A stretch of 64,000 nucleotides of DNA from Streptomyces albireticuli (GTDB taxonomy: Bacteria; Actinomycetota; Actinomycetes; Streptomycetales; Streptomycetaceae): positions 434,001 through 498,000 of the forward strand of contig NZ_CP021744.1 of the NCBI RefSeq assembly GCF_002192455.1, given 5' to 3'. Within the stretch, counting starts at the first letter, position 1; each line of letters opens with the position of its first letter. Below, piece after piece: positions 34,707 through 43,619 of this stretch. The notes under the pieces are model-generated. The model saw only the letters and a list, made by a program, of their open reading frames with translations. It had not been told where the DNA came from and made no database searches. The position numbers and the translations under genes are program-made.

Positions 34707-36026
34707 TCAGGACAGCGGCTTCTCCAGAACGGCCTTCCGGTGGCTGAACGTCTCGATCGAGTAGCGGCCGTGGTAGTTACCCATGCCACTCTCACCGACA
34801 CCGCCGAACGGCAGGTCGGAGACCGTGAGGTGAGCGAGCGGCAGGCCGAGACCGAGGCCGCCGGAGGAGGTCTCGGCGGCGAGGCGGCGGCGGGTCGTCG
34901 CGGATTCGGTGAAGGCGTACAGCGCCAGCGGCTTGTCGCGGTCGTTGATGAAGGCGATGGCCTCGTCCAGGCCTGGGACCGTGACGATCGGCAGGATGGG
35001 TCCGAAGATCTCCTCCCGCATCACCGGCGCCTCGGGGGACACATCGGCCAGGACGGTCGGGGCGATGTACTTCGTGGCGCGGTCGCTGCCGCCGCCGGTC
35101 ACGACGCGGCCGGAGCCGAGCAGGGCGGTCAGCCGGTCGAAGTGGCGCTCGTTGACGATCCGCCCGTAGGCGTCGGACGTCGCCGGGGTGGGCCCGTAGA
35201 GCTTCTCGACGGCCTCCACCAGGGCGGGTTCCAGCGCGCGGGCCGTCCCGGGATCCGTGAGGACGTAGTCGGGCGCGACGCAGGTCTGGCCGGCGTTGAG
35301 GAACTTGCCGGCCGCGAGCCGCGCCGCGACGGTCGCCAGGTCGGCGTCACGGTCGACGAACACCGGCGACTTGCCGCCCAGCTCCAGGGTGACCGGGGTG
35401 AGGTGCTCGGCGGCGGCCGCCATGACGATGCGGCCGACGGTGCCGTTGCCGGTGTAGAAGATGTGGTCGAAGCGCTCCGCGAGCAGGGCCGTGGTCTCGG
35501 GGACGCCGCCTTCGACGACGGCCACCGCGTCGGTGTCGAGGTACCGGGGCAGGAGGCGGGCGAGGGCGGCGGAGGTGGCGGGCGCCAGCTCGCTGGGCTT
35601 GGCGACGACCGCGTTGCCGGAGGCGAGCGCCCCCACCATGGGGGCGAGCAGCAGCTGCGCGGGGTAGTTCCAGGGCGCGATGACCAGCACGACGCCCAGC
35701 GGGTCGTACTGCGTCCAGGCCGTGGCCTCGCCCAGGTGCGGCGGGACGGGGGCCGGCTCGGGGCGCAGCCAGGCGTCGAGGTGGTCGAGGGTGTGGTCGA
35801 TCTCGCGGATCGTGAAGTCGATCTCGGTGCGGTAGGCCTCGTACGCGCTCTTGCCGAGGTCCGCGTGGAGGGCGGCGGTGAGCTCCGCGTCGCGCTCGGT
35901 GAGCATCGCGCGCAGGCCGCGCAGCTGGGCCGTGCGCCACTCGGTGGGCTTGGTGCGGCCGGTGCGGAAGGTGGCGCGCAGGCGGGCGACGGCCTGGGCG
36001 GGCCGCTCGGGGGCGGGGTGGTGCAC
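34707..36026 (-). CDS. Aldehyde dehydrogenase family protein
   Basis: A 439-aa class-3-like aldehyde dehydrogenase. It has the NAD-binding [15 protein letters not shown] near the N-terminus, GNGTVGRI in the cofactor cleft, the catalytic Glu of TLELGGKSP and the catalytic Cys of GQTCVAPD. The C-terminal [24 protein letters not shown] signature is typical of YwdH/AldH-type fatty or aromatic aldehyde dehydrogenases. The start is GTG 36026, which gives the normal N-terminus ([13 protein letters not shown]); longer frames upstream run into the promoter. A good promoter with an overlapping inverted repeat lies at 36064-36121, so the gene is probably repressor-controlled, and the GNAT-like gene is transcribed away from it. 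Confidence 0.92.
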   Translation of the reverse strand: MHHPAPERPAQAVARLRATFRTGRTKPTEWRTAQLRGLRAMLTERDAELTAALHADLGKSAYEAYRTEIDFTIREIDHTLDHLDAWLRPEPAPVPPHLGEATAWTQYDPLGVVLVIAPWNYPAQLLLAPMVGALASGNAVVAKPSELAPATSAALARLLPRYLDTDAVAVVEGGVPETTALLAERFDHIFYTGNGTVGRIVMAAAAEHLTPVTLELGGKSPVFVDRDADLATVAARLAAGKFLNAGQTCVAPDYVLTDPGTARALEPALVEAVEKLYGPTPATSDAYGRIVNERHFDRLTALLGSGRVVTGGGSDRATKYIAPTVLADVSPEAPVMREEIFGPILPIVTVPGLDEAIAFINDRDKPLALYAFTESATTRRRLAAETSSGGLGLGLPLAHLTVSDLPFGGVGESGMGNYHGRYSIETFSHRKAVLEKPLS

Positions 36027-36063
36027 GGGAGCCTCGATCGCGGTTGTGGGGCTGGAACGACGC

Positions 36064-36121
36064 TTGCTTGATGTCCTCAAGCAACCACTTCGATGTAAAC
36101 ACCAACATTTAAGCCAGTCAA
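36064..36121 (-). promoter_or_regulatory. Promoter with start-site operator of the aldehyde dehydrogenase gene
   Basis: On the minus strand -35 TTGACT (36116-36121) and -10 TTACAT (36093-36098) are 17 bases apart, a good vegetative promoter. The predicted transcription start (~36086) abuts a perfect inverted repeat TTGCTTGA-N5-TCAAGCAA (36064-36084), an ideal place for a repressor. Confidence 0.65.
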
Positions 36122-36197
36122 GTAATTCCTGTACCTCCGAAGCCTGGGCGGAGTGTCGGTCGGAACATCTGTTCGATCGATATGAGAGGTTGGAGGC

Positions 36198-36893
36198 ATG
36201 ACTTCCGCTTTCGAGACTTTTCATGACCGCGACACCGCCCCCGCCGGTCACTGGCCCGACGACGACCGCACGCTGGCGGTCGCCGTGGCCCGCGACGGGG
36301 ACACCGTCGTCGGCTCGGTCGCGCTGCTCGACCTGGGCGCGGAGGACAGCGCGCTGAGGATCGTCGCGCTGCCGGACGCCACCGACGACACCTGGGTACC
36401 GCTGATGCGGGAGGCGGCGCGGGTCGCGCGGGAAGCCGGCGGCACGGTGCTGCGGTGGGTCGCGGAGACCGACGGGATGCCCGAGCGGGCCGTGGCGGAA
36501 CTGGGCGCGACCGAGGGCGGGGAGATCTACCGCTGGTGGCGGCTCACCCTGCCGGCCGCGCGCACGGGCCCGGCCGGGGACGCGGTGCGGAGCCTGCCCG
36601 CCCCGGACGGCGCCGCTTTCCGGCTCGGGCTCGACGGCGCCCTGTTCGACGTGGAGGTCGAGGGCGGTACGGCGGTCCTGGCACACGACCGCGAGGAGGA
36701 GGGGACGGCCGCCGGACTCACGGAGCTCCTCGCCGCGGTGCTGGGCAAGGTGAGCGCCGAGCACCCCGAGGCCGGCGAGGCGGAGGCGTACGCGGACTCC
36801 CGCGACGACGCGCTCGTCGAGGCGATGCGCGCCCTGGGCTTCACCCCGACCGACCGGCGGGCCGCCGAGTACCACCTCGCACTCCGGCCCTGA
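36198..36893 (+). CDS. GNAT-like acetyltransferase or acetyltransferase-related protein
   Basis: A 231-aa acidic cytosolic protein. The N-terminal half has strand-helix segments ([43 protein letters not shown]) suggesting a GNAT fold, with a second region ([35 protein letters not shown]) that could be a second, degenerate domain ending in [23 protein letters not shown] full acetyl-CoA signature (R-x-x-G-x-G/A) is not obvious, so activity is uncertain. ATG 36198 follows GAGAGGTTGG. It is divergent from the aldehyde dehydrogenase gene. Confidence 0.55.
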   Translation: MTSAFETFHDRDTAPAGHWPDDDRTLAVAVARDGDTVVGSVALLDLGAEDSALRIVALPDATDDTWVPLMREAARVAREAGGTVLRWVAETDGMPERAVAELGATEGGEIYRWWRLTLPAARTGPAGDAVRSLPAPDGAAFRLGLDGALFDVEVEGGTAVLAHDREEEGTAAGLTELLAAVLGKVSAEHPEAGEAEAYADSRDDALVEAMRALGFTPTDRRAAEYHLALRP

Positions 36894-36991
36894 GGCCGGC
36901 GGGCCCCGCAGAGGTGTACCGAACGTGGCGCGGGCGGCCGGGAGGATCCGATCCGACCGGACGTCAGGTGTGACCCGGCCGCGAACGCGCG

Positions 36992-37801
36992 TCAGTGCTC
37001 GTGCCGGCCGAGGGTCTCCACGGGGGTCGCGCCGGGGCGGGTCCACTGCGGCACGGGCCGGCTGGTCGGGCCCCAGGTGGCGTTCCCGTCCGCGTCCGAG
37101 CGCCAGTACCAGCAGGCCTGGCGGCCCACGGACGGGTACCCCTCGCGGACGTCGCCGATCACGGGCCGTCCCTCGGGGTTGTCCTCCCACGCCTCGCCAC
37201 GGCCGTAGGGCGTCATGTCGAGCAGGCCGAGCGACCCGTTGACCGGTTCGTTGCCACGCCCGGTCGTGGAGTAGGTGAGGAACGCGCGGTCGCCGTCGCG
37301 CAGGAAGCAGGCGATGTGCCCCATTTCCCCGCCGATCGGCTCCTCCACGCCCCGCACCGAGTACCAGGGCTGGGTGTAACCCATGAACGCGACGTAGGGC
37401 ACCACCTCGTCCCAACGGCCGGTGGTGAGGAGGGCGAACGAGACGCCGCGGGCGTTGAGGTAGACGGCGTCCTTCATGTGCCAGGCCGTGGTGGTGCAGC
37501 CCTCGCACTGTCCCTGGTGCGGCGCGCCGTCGTACCACATGTGTTTGTAGACGACGAGCTCGTCACGGCCCTGGAACAGGTCCAGGAACGGGACCGGGCC
37601 GTCGTCCCCGATGACCTCGGCCGTCCCGTCGAACTCCACCATCGGCAGCCGGCGGCGGGCCGCAGCGAGGGCGTCGCCCTCGCGGGTGTGGGCCTTCTCG
37701 CGGGCCAGGAGCGCGTCACGGGCGGCCTGCCAGGTGGCCAGATCGGCGACGGGCGGGCGGCCGGGCAGCGCGTCGGCCGGGTCACTCGGCGTGCTCGTCA
37801 T
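36992..37801 (-). CDS. DUF899 (thioredoxin-like) protein
   Basis: A 269-aa protein of the DUF899 family. It is recognised by the N-terminal [24 protein letters not shown], the central [18 protein letters not shown] followed by [14 protein letters not shown], and the later [31 protein letters not shown] and [13 protein letters not shown]. The fold is thioredoxin-like and the C-E-G-C pair is in the position of a redox site. The reaction is unknown; homologues often sit near stress or export genes. ATG 37801 is a good start. It is convergent with the GNAT-like gene and divergent from the MFS symporter gene. Confidence 0.87.
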   Translation of the reverse strand: MTSTPSDPADALPGRPPVADLATWQAARDALLAREKAHTREGDALAAARRRLPMVEFDGTAEVIGDDGPVPFLDLFQGRDELVVYKHMWYDGAPHQGQCEGCTTTAWHMKDAVYLNARGVSFALLTTGRWDEVVPYVAFMGYTQPWYSVRGVEEPIGGEMGHIACFLRDGDRAFLTYSTTGRGNEPVNGSLGLLDMTPYGRGEAWEDNPEGRPVIGDVREGYPSVGRQACWYWRSDADGNATWGPTSRPVPQWTRPGATPVETLGRHEH

Positions 37802-37972
37802 GGCGTCCTCCGGGGTGTCTTGTGCCGGGCGGCGTCGTGAGACGTCCTACGACGCATACCAGAAGAGGCTTCCGGCCGGCCGGAACACGGCGGTCGCCGG
37901 CACCGGCCGGGACCAACCGTCCGTCGGCTGCCGGGCCCCGGGCGGGTCGGGGCCGCGCGGAGGGCCGGGCGG

Positions 37973-37989
37973 GGTTCAATGCATGAACC
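37973..37989. promoter_or_regulatory. Small inverted repeat upstream of the MFS symporter
   Basis: GGTTCA-ATGCA-TGAACC (6-bp arms) overlaps the ATG of a methionine-rich mini-ORF, 70 bases upstream of the transporter start, in the divergent DUF899/MFS interval. It may be an operator. Confidence 0.35.
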
Positions 37990-38015
37990 GCAAGATGCGG
38001 CCCATGAGTATGTGA
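37983..38015 (+). CDS. Possible leader peptide MNRKMRPMSM upstream of the MFS symporter
   Basis: A 10-codon ORF with four methionines ends 43 bases before the transporter start. It has no strong Shine-Dalgarno. Its composition and place would suit a leader peptide reacting to methionine or formyl-methionyl supply, but a chance ORF of this size is not excluded. Confidence 0.2.
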   Translation: MNRKMRPMSM

Positions 38016-38058
38016 ACGCCCCAGGAGCCCCAGGAGCTGTACCCCGACCCACCGGCAG

Positions 38059-39660
38059 GTGACCGTGAGCGCCGATCGCAGGAAGACCCCGAAGCCCGGA
38101 CGCGCCGCCCCCTCGCGCGGCGGCGCGGTGGCCACCGACAGGATGCTCCGCACCTTGCTGCGGCGTCGCAAGAAGTCGCTGAGCATCGAGGACGTCACGG
38201 TCACCGACCGCCCCGAGGTCCGCCGGGCGGTGCTCGCGGCCGCGCTGGGCAACATGATGGAGTGGTTCGACTTCGGGGTGTACGCCTATATGGCGGTCAC
38301 CCTGGGGAAGGTCTTCTTCCCCTCCAGTTCGTCCGGCGCGCAGGTCATCTCCACCTTCGCCACCTTCGCGGCCGCCTTCCTCGTCCGGCCGCTCGGCGGC
38401 CTGGTCTTCGGGCCGCTCGGCGACCGCATCGGGCGCCAGCGGGTGCTCGCCGCCACGATGATCATGATGGCGGTGAGCACCTTCGCCGTCGGCTTCCTGC
38501 CGGCCTACGCGACGGCCGGGTTCGTCGCACCGCTGCTGCTGCTCGTCTGCCGTCTGGTGCAGGGCTTCTCGACGGGCGGCGAGTACGCAGGGGCCACCAC
38601 GTACATCGCCGAGTACGCGCCCGACACCCGCCGTGGATTCCTGGGCAGCTGGCTCGACTTCGGGACGTTCGTCGGTTACGCGCTGGGGTCGGGTCTGGTG
38701 ACGGTGCTCACCGTGGTCCTGGGGACGGACGGGATGACGGACTGGGGATGGCGGCTGCCGTTCCTGGTCGCCGGGCCGCTCGGGCTGATCGGCCTGTACA
38801 TGCGGATGCGCCTGGAGGAGACGCCCGCCTTCCGCGCGGAGACCGAGGCCGCGCGGGAGCGTACGGCCGGGGCCGGCACGGGGGACGACGAGGTGGAGGA
38901 GGCGCGCCAGTCCGGCCGCGGGCGGCTCAAGGAGATCTTCACCGGGCACTGGCAGGCGGTGCTGATCTGCATGGGCCTGGTGGTCGTCTACAACGTCACC
39001 AGCTACATGGTCACCTCGTACCTGCCGACGTACATGACCCAGACGCTCGGCGAGGACCCCACGACCGCGCAGTTGCTGATCCTCGGCACCATGGTCCTGG
39101 TGGCCCTGACCATCACGGTGGTGGGCCGCTCCTCCGACCTCTGGGGGCGCAGGCCGATGTTCATGGCGGGCAGCGCCGCCCTGATCGCGCTCGCCGTCCC
39201 CTCGATGCTCCTGGTCCGGGCCGGCGGGGCCCTCCTCCCCGCCTTCGGCTGCCTGATCCTCGGGCTGCTGCTGGTGTGCTTCGCGGGGACCTCCGCCGCG
39301 ACGCTGCCGGCGCTCTTCCCGACCCGGCTGCGTTACGGGGCGCTGTCCGTCTCGTACAACATCTCCGTGTCGCTCTTCGGCGGCACCACTCCCCTGGCGG
39401 TGTCCGCCCTCCTCGAGTCGACGCGCGACACCATGGTTCCCGCGTACTACCTGATGGCGGCGGGGGCGATCGGGCTCGTCTCGGCGTTCTTCCTCCACGA
39501 GACGGCGGGCCGGCCGCTGCGCGGCTCGGGGCCGATGGTGGAGACGCCGGAGGAGGCACGGCTGCTGGTCGCCGGCAGCCGGACAGAAGCCGGCCGGCAC
39601 GCCAGGGACATCTGGATGCGTCTGCGGCACCCGGGGCGCCGGCATCACGACGAGCACTGA
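38059..39660 (+). CDS. MFS metabolite:H+ symporter (ProP/ShiA type)
   Basis: A 533-aa transporter with 12 predicted helices. Family features are LGNMMEWFDFGVYAYMAV at the first helix, FLVRPLGGLVFGPLGDRIGRQR (motif A), CRLVQGFSTGGEYAGATTYIAEYAP (motif of the MHS family) and RRPMF after helix 8. MHS members import proline/betaine, shikimate, citrate or alpha-ketoglutarate with protons. The N-terminal ~50 residues are basic and cytosolic. GTG 38059 is used; GTG 38065 is an alternative. No catabolic gene nearby points to the substrate. Confidence 0.92.
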   Translation: MTVSADRRKTPKPGRAAPSRGGAVATDRMLRTLLRRRKKSLSIEDVTVTDRPEVRRAVLAAALGNMMEWFDFGVYAYMAVTLGKVFFPSSSSGAQVISTFATFAAAFLVRPLGGLVFGPLGDRIGRQRVLAATMIMMAVSTFAVGFLPAYATAGFVAPLLLLVCRLVQGFSTGGEYAGATTYIAEYAPDTRRGFLGSWLDFGTFVGYALGSGLVTVLTVVLGTDGMTDWGWRLPFLVAGPLGLIGLYMRMRLEETPAFRAETEAARERTAGAGTGDDEVEEARQSGRGRLKEIFTGHWQAVLICMGLVVVYNVTSYMVTSYLPTYMTQTLGEDPTTAQLLILGTMVLVALTITVVGRSSDLWGRRPMFMAGSAALIALAVPSMLLVRAGGALLPAFGCLILGLLLVCFAGTSAATLPALFPTRLRYGALSVSYNISVSLFGGTTPLAVSALLESTRDTMVPAYYLMAAGAIGLVSAFFLHETAGRPLRGSGPMVETPEEARLLVAGSRTEAGRHARDIWMRLRHPGRRHHDEH

Positions 39661-39796
39661 TCCCGGGCGGGCGGGCCGCCGCGGCGGGCGCGCGGCGACC
39701 CGGGTGCCCACCGAAAATCGTTCGCTCTCGGCGGGGCGGCCCGGATAGCGTGGACGAGAGCCGCGGGAAGCGCGGACGGACACCTTGGAGGGCCGG

Positions 39797-39856
39797 ATGA
39801 AGAACGTCGCTGTGGCAGGCCCGTCCCGAGTCCTGTCTTCCCGGGCACCCGCCTGA
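39797..39856 (+). CDS. Possible 19-aa leader peptide upstream of rsgA
   Basis: ATG 39797 is preceded by a strong GGAGGG at ideal spacing and opens a 19-codon frame (MKNVAVAGPSRVLSSRAPA) closed by TGA at 39856, 46 bases before rsgA. The good ribosome site makes translation plausible. It may couple rsgA translation to ribosome state. Confidence 0.35.
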   Translation: MKNVAVAGPSRVLSSRAPA

Positions 39857-39902
39857 GCCGTCGCTCCGGGGGCTGCCCGTCTTCCCGAAGGGCGCCACTC
39901 CG

Positions 39903-40937
39903 TTGGCTTCTGTCTCTCACGACCTTTCCACTCTCGGCTGGGACGACGGCTTCGCCGCGTCCCTGAAGCCGGATCACCTTCCCGCGCGGGTCACGCGCGT
40001 CGACCGTGGCACGTGTGACGTGCTCACCGCCGACGGCGAGGCACGCGCGGCCCACAGCGGCGCGCTCAAGCGGGCCGCCGCCGCCGACCCGGTCGCGCTC
40101 CCCTGCGTGGGCGACTGGGTGGCCCTCCAGGGCGAGATCCAGGAGGTCCTGCCGCGCCGGACCGCGATCGTCCGCGCCGGTGTCACCCCGGGCGTCTCGC
40201 ACGGCCAGGTACTGGCCGCCAACGTGGACGTCGTCTACATCGCCGAACCGGCCGTGCCCGGGGTCGACCTGGGCCGGATCGAACGTTTCCTGGCCCTGGC
40301 CTGGGAGAGCGGCGCCCAGCCGGTGGTGCTGGTCACCAAGGCCGACCTCGCCTCGGTGGACCTCTCCGAGGTGGAGGCGGCCGCGCCCGGGGCGACCGTC
40401 CGGGCGGTCTCGTCGGCCACGGGCGAAGGCCTGGAGGAGGTGCGGCTCCCGGCCGGCCGGACGGCCGTCCTGCTCGGCAGGTCCGGCGCGGGCAAGTCGA
40501 CGCTCGTCAACGCCCTGGCCGGGGCCGGTCGCATGGCCACCCAGGAGATCCGGGCGGCCGACGGGCGCGGCCGGCACACCACCGTCCACCGCCAGCTGCT
40601 GGTCCTCCCCGACGGCGGCCTGATCATCGACACGCCCGGACTGCGCAGCGTCGGGCTCTACGACGCCGAGGAAGGCCTGACCCAGGTCTTCTCGGAGATC
40701 GAGGAGCTGGCCGCCCGGTGCCGGTTCCACGACTGCGTCCACGAGGCGGAGCCGGGCTGCGCGGTGCTGGCGGCGGTCGAGGAGGGTGAGCTGCCCGAAC
40801 GGCGGCTGGCCTCCTGGCGCAAGCTCCAGCGGGAGGCGGCCTGGGCGGCCTCCCGCACCGACGCCCGGCTGAGGGCGGAGAAGACCCGCGAATGGAAGAT
40901 CATCCACAAGTCCATGCGCGGGAGGAACCGCCCGTAG
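39903..40937 (+). CDS. rsgA: Ribosome small-subunit-dependent GTPase A
   Basis: A 344-aa circularly permuted GTPase. An OB-fold N-terminal domain (residues ~25-105) precedes the G domain in the order G4 (VTKADLASVD), G1 (GRSGAGKSTL), G3 (DTPGLRSV), and a C-terminal zinc site built from CRFHDCVHEAEPGC. RsgA (YjeQ) checks late assembly of the 30S subunit and hydrolyses GTP on binding it. The start is TTG 39903; there is GAAGGG upstream at somewhat long spacing. The 242 bases before it contain a possible leader peptide. It ends at a good hairpin, convergent with the 146-aa unknown gene. Confidence 0.95.
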   Translation: MASVSHDLSTLGWDDGFAASLKPDHLPARVTRVDRGTCDVLTADGEARAAHSGALKRAAAADPVALPCVGDWVALQGEIQEVLPRRTAIVRAGVTPGVSHGQVLAANVDVVYIAEPAVPGVDLGRIERFLALAWESGAQPVVLVTKADLASVDLSEVEAAAPGATVRAVSSATGEGLEEVRLPAGRTAVLLGRSGAGKSTLVNALAGAGRMATQEIRAADGRGRHTTVHRQLLVLPDGGLIIDTPGLRSVGLYDAEEGLTQVFSEIEELAARCRFHDCVHEAEPGCAVLAAVEEGELPERRLASWRKLQREAAWAASRTDARLRAEKTREWKIIHKSMRGRNRP

Positions 40938-40945
40938 CCCTTCGC

Positions 40946-40977
40946 CGTGCGCGCACCCGGTGACAGGTGCGCGCACG
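40946..40977. terminator. Hairpin terminator downstream of rsgA
   Basis: CGTGCGCGCACC and its exact complement (12 bp, loop CGGTGACA) lie just after the rsgA stop, between convergent genes. Confidence 0.7.
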
Positions 40978-41040
40978 ACCGGGAGCGGGCCGGCGTGCCG
41001 GAGGCGTACTCGTCGTACGGGCGGTGCCCCATGGCCGCGG

Positions 41041-41481
41041 TCAGCGGCGGAGGTCGCGTGACAGGTCGACGAGGTCGTTCGCCAAGGTGGCCACGACCTT
41101 TTCGCGGAACTCGTCCGGGCTCAGCTTCACGGGCGTGTCGGGGCCCGCCTGGCCGACGATGATGCCTGACGGTGCCTCGGCCTTCGCGGCCTGCTTCTCC
41201 GATATGCCGTCGATGGTGTGCGCGACCGCTCCGGACACCGCGCTCTGCATCGACTTGGCCACGCTGAGGTCGTCGACGGACAGGGCGACGTAGGCCGCGA
41301 GCAGTTTGCCCGCCTCGTCCTCCACGCGGATCCCCTTGGCGATGGCGTTGCCCTCGCTCACCGTCAGCGTCAGCGTGCCGTCCTCCGACTGCTTCAGTGT
41401 GAGCCTGGCGTGCTTGACCTCGGGATTGGCCATGGGATCGGCGAGGCCGTCGGACGCGAGCGCTGTCTTGTGATCGGACAT
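41041..41481 (-). CDS. Unknown acidic protein
   Basis: A 146-aa cytosolic protein I do not recognise. It begins MSDHKTALASDGLADPM and continues with two beta-rich stretches (HARLTLKQSEDGTLTLTVSEG, AIAKGIRVEDEAGKLLAAYVALSVDD), then a helical part (FREKVVATLANDLVDLSRDL) that may dimerise. There is no signal peptide, membrane segment or metal motif. ATG 41481 has AAGGGGAAGC upstream, so expression is likely. It is divergent from the phosphatase gene. Confidence 0.65.
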   Translation of the reverse strand: MSDHKTALASDGLADPMANPEVKHARLTLKQSEDGTLTLTVSEGNAIAKGIRVEDEAGKLLAAYVALSVDDLSVAKSMQSAVSGAVAHTIDGISEKQAAKAEAPSGIIVGQAGPDTPVKLSPDEFREKVVATLANDLVDLSRDLRR

Positions 41482-41745
41482 GATGCTTCCCCTTCACCGG
41501 CGCGTCGGGACGTGCTCCCTGCGCCTACCCTCGGAACGGGCTCCGATACGCGGGGCCGGCGCCGGGCCGGTGCGTACCGCCGCGTGTCTCCCGCCCGCCT
41601 CTTCCGTACCGCTCCCGTGCGGGACCGGGCGGCCGTCCGACGGGTACCCGTACAGCCGCGCCATGACTGGCAGCCGCAATCCGGCCCGGGGATGCTTGAG
41701 CGTGTTGTCCGGCTTTGTACGGCACAGGAGAGCGGGAGCTGGCGC

Positions 41746-42858
41746 GTGAGGTCACCGAGTGCGGGCCCTACCGGCGTGTGGCGCTGGTGCCTGCGTCATG
41801 TGGGGTGGCTGCCGCTCCTCCTGCTCGTCGGAGGCGCCCTCCTCGATTACCACACCGCTCCGCACTTCAGCGCCGAGGCGCTGTACACGGCCGCGCCGAT
41901 GACGGCCGCCGCGCTGCTGTCGCTGCGGGCGACGGTCCTGGCGGGCATCGGCGCCTGTGTCGCCGACTTCGCGCTGCTCACCCATTTCGGCTTCATGGAC
42001 GATTCGGGCGGGCGGAGCGAGCTGGCGGCGGTCGCGACCGTCTCGGCCTTCGCCGTCCTCGTCAACCGCCTCATGTACTACAGCGACGTGCGGCTCCAGT
42101 CGGCGCGCAAGGTCGCGCTCGCCGTGCAGAGCGCCGTGCTGCCCGAGCCGCCGGCCTCGGTCGGGTCCTTCCGGATCGCGGTGCGCTACCAGGCGGCGGT
42201 GCGGGACGCGCAGATCGGCGGCGACCTGTACGGCGTGCAGGACACCCCGTACGGGGTGCGCTGCCTGGTGGGCGACGTACGGGGCAAGGGCATGGACGCG
42301 GTCAAGGCGGTGGACGTGGCGCTGGGGGTGTTCCGGGAGGCGGCCGACGACGAGCCCACGCTCGTGGGGGTCGCGGCCAGGCTGGAGCGGGCGCTGCGGC
42401 GGGAGGCGGACCGGCGGGCGGGGCTGGAGCGGACCGAGGGGTTCGTCACCGGCGCCCTGGCCGAGATCCCGCACTCGGGCGGGGAGCTGCGACTGGTCAA
42501 CCGCGGCCACCCGGCGCCGCTGCTGCTGCACGGCGGCCGGGTGCGCTGCGCGGAACCGTCGGAGCCCGCCCTTCCGCTGGGGCTCGCGGGGCTGGGCACC
42601 GGCGAGGACCGCATCGACACGGTGCCGTTCCCCCAGGGGTCGACCCTTCTGCTGTACACCGACGGGCTCACCGAGGCGCGCGACCGGGCCGGGGTCTTCT
42701 ACGACCCCGTCGCCGGGCTGACCGGGCGTGAGTTCCCGGGGCCGGACGCGCTGCTCGACGCACTTCTCACGGATGTCAGCAGGCACACGGGCGGCTGCAT
42801 CTCCGACGACATGGCACTGCTCGCGGTGACATGGGACGCCGGCCCCGGGAGCGCGTGA
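41746..42858 (+). CDS. Membrane-bound PP2C/SpoIIE-type serine phosphatase
   Basis: A 370-aa phosphatase. The N-terminal ~120 residues hold about three transmembrane helices (WLPLLLLVGGALLDY, MTAAALLSLRATVLAGIGACVADFALL, LAAVATVSAFAVLVNRLMYY). The catalytic domain follows with VRYQAAVRDAQIGGDLYGVQ, LVGDVRGKGMDAVKAVDVAL, LVNRGHPAPLLL, LLLYTDGLTEARDRAGVFY and CISDDMALLAV, including the conserved Asp residues that bind metal. In Streptomyces such proteins dephosphorylate anti-anti-sigma factors in partner-switching cascades. GTG 41746 follows GGGAGCT. No anti-sigma gene is adjacent. Confidence 0.9.
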   Translation: MRSPSAGPTGVWRWCLRHVGWLPLLLLVGGALLDYHTAPHFSAEALYTAAPMTAAALLSLRATVLAGIGACVADFALLTHFGFMDDSGGRSELAAVATVSAFAVLVNRLMYYSDVRLQSARKVALAVQSAVLPEPPASVGSFRIAVRYQAAVRDAQIGGDLYGVQDTPYGVRCLVGDVRGKGMDAVKAVDVALGVFREAADDEPTLVGVAARLERALRREADRRAGLERTEGFVTGALAEIPHSGGELRLVNRGHPAPLLLHGGRVRCAEPSEPALPLGLAGLGTGEDRIDTVPFPQGSTLLLYTDGLTEARDRAGVFYDPVAGLTGREFPGPDALLDALLTDVSRHTGGCISDDMALLAVTWDAGPGSA

Positions 42859-42884
42859 CGCCGGAGGGCGGGCCGGGGTGCCCG

Positions 42885-43541
42885 TCAGCGCCCCTCGGGG
42901 TCCCACGCGCCGACCCGGTCGAGGCGGCGCCGCTGGCGGCGGGCGGCCGGGGCGTCCAGGCCCTGGTCCCGGGCGCTCAGCCGGTCCGCCACGGACTCGC
43001 GGTGCCGGAGGGGTTTGTGGTCGTCGTACTTGAACTTCGCGAGCACCGAGGAGACGTGGAGGCGCAGCCCGCGGATGCCGGGCAGCATCCGCCCGTACGG
43101 GGGCCGGCCGGGATGGACGTCCGCGTGGTCCCCGGCGGGCTGGAAGTGGGCGAGCTGGCGCCGCAGGAGCTCGGCCTTGTCCGCCGCGCCGTCGACGATC
43201 TCGGCCCGGCAGGTGAACTGCACGGCGGAGTAGTAGCTGGTGGGGACGCCGTCCTCGGGCGGGGTGCCGGCCGGGGCCCGCCAGGTGCCGGGGACGAAGG
43301 CGTAGTCGCCCACGACGCTCAGCACGACGCGCGGGTCGCGCTCCAGGGCGCGCCAGACGGGGTTGGGCCGGGCCAGGTGGACGAGCAGGGTCGTGCCGTC
43401 GGCGCAGAAGTGGGTGGGGACGACGGCGGGCGGCTCGCCGGGGACCCCGTTGACGACGAGCTGGCCGAAGTCGTGGCCGTCGTCGATCCAGCCGCGCCAC
43501 TCGGCGGCGTCGAGGGCGGCGTCCCAGGGGTGTACGAGCAT
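42885..43541 (-). CDS. PaiB-family FMN-binding protein
   Basis: A 218-aa flavin-reductase-fold protein. The N-terminal HPWDAALDAAEWRGWI, the strand PAVVPTHFCADGTTLLVHLARPNPVWRAL, VLSVVGDYAFVPG and the C-terminal FKYDDHKPLRHRESVADRL match the PaiB (FMN-binding negative regulator) family, related to pyridoxamine-phosphate oxidases. The role may be a haem- or flavin-binding oxidoreductase rather than a regulator. ATG 43541 is a good start. It is convergent with the phosphatase gene, only 26 bases between stops. Confidence 0.85.
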   Translation of the reverse strand: MLVHPWDAALDAAEWRGWIDDGHDFGQLVVNGVPGEPPAVVPTHFCADGTTLLVHLARPNPVWRALERDPRVVLSVVGDYAFVPGTWRAPAGTPPEDGVPTSYYSAVQFTCRAEIVDGAADKAELLRRQLAHFQPAGDHADVHPGRPPYGRMLPGIRGLRLHVSSVLAKFKYDDHKPLRHRESVADRLSARDQGLDAPAARRQRRRLDRVGAWDPEGR

Positions 43542-43619
43542 GGCGGGGTTCTCCTGACGGGTGGGGAGCGGTCACCTGCGGCGAAGCCGGGCGGGCGGGG
43601 GGCGGGCCGTGGCGCCGGC

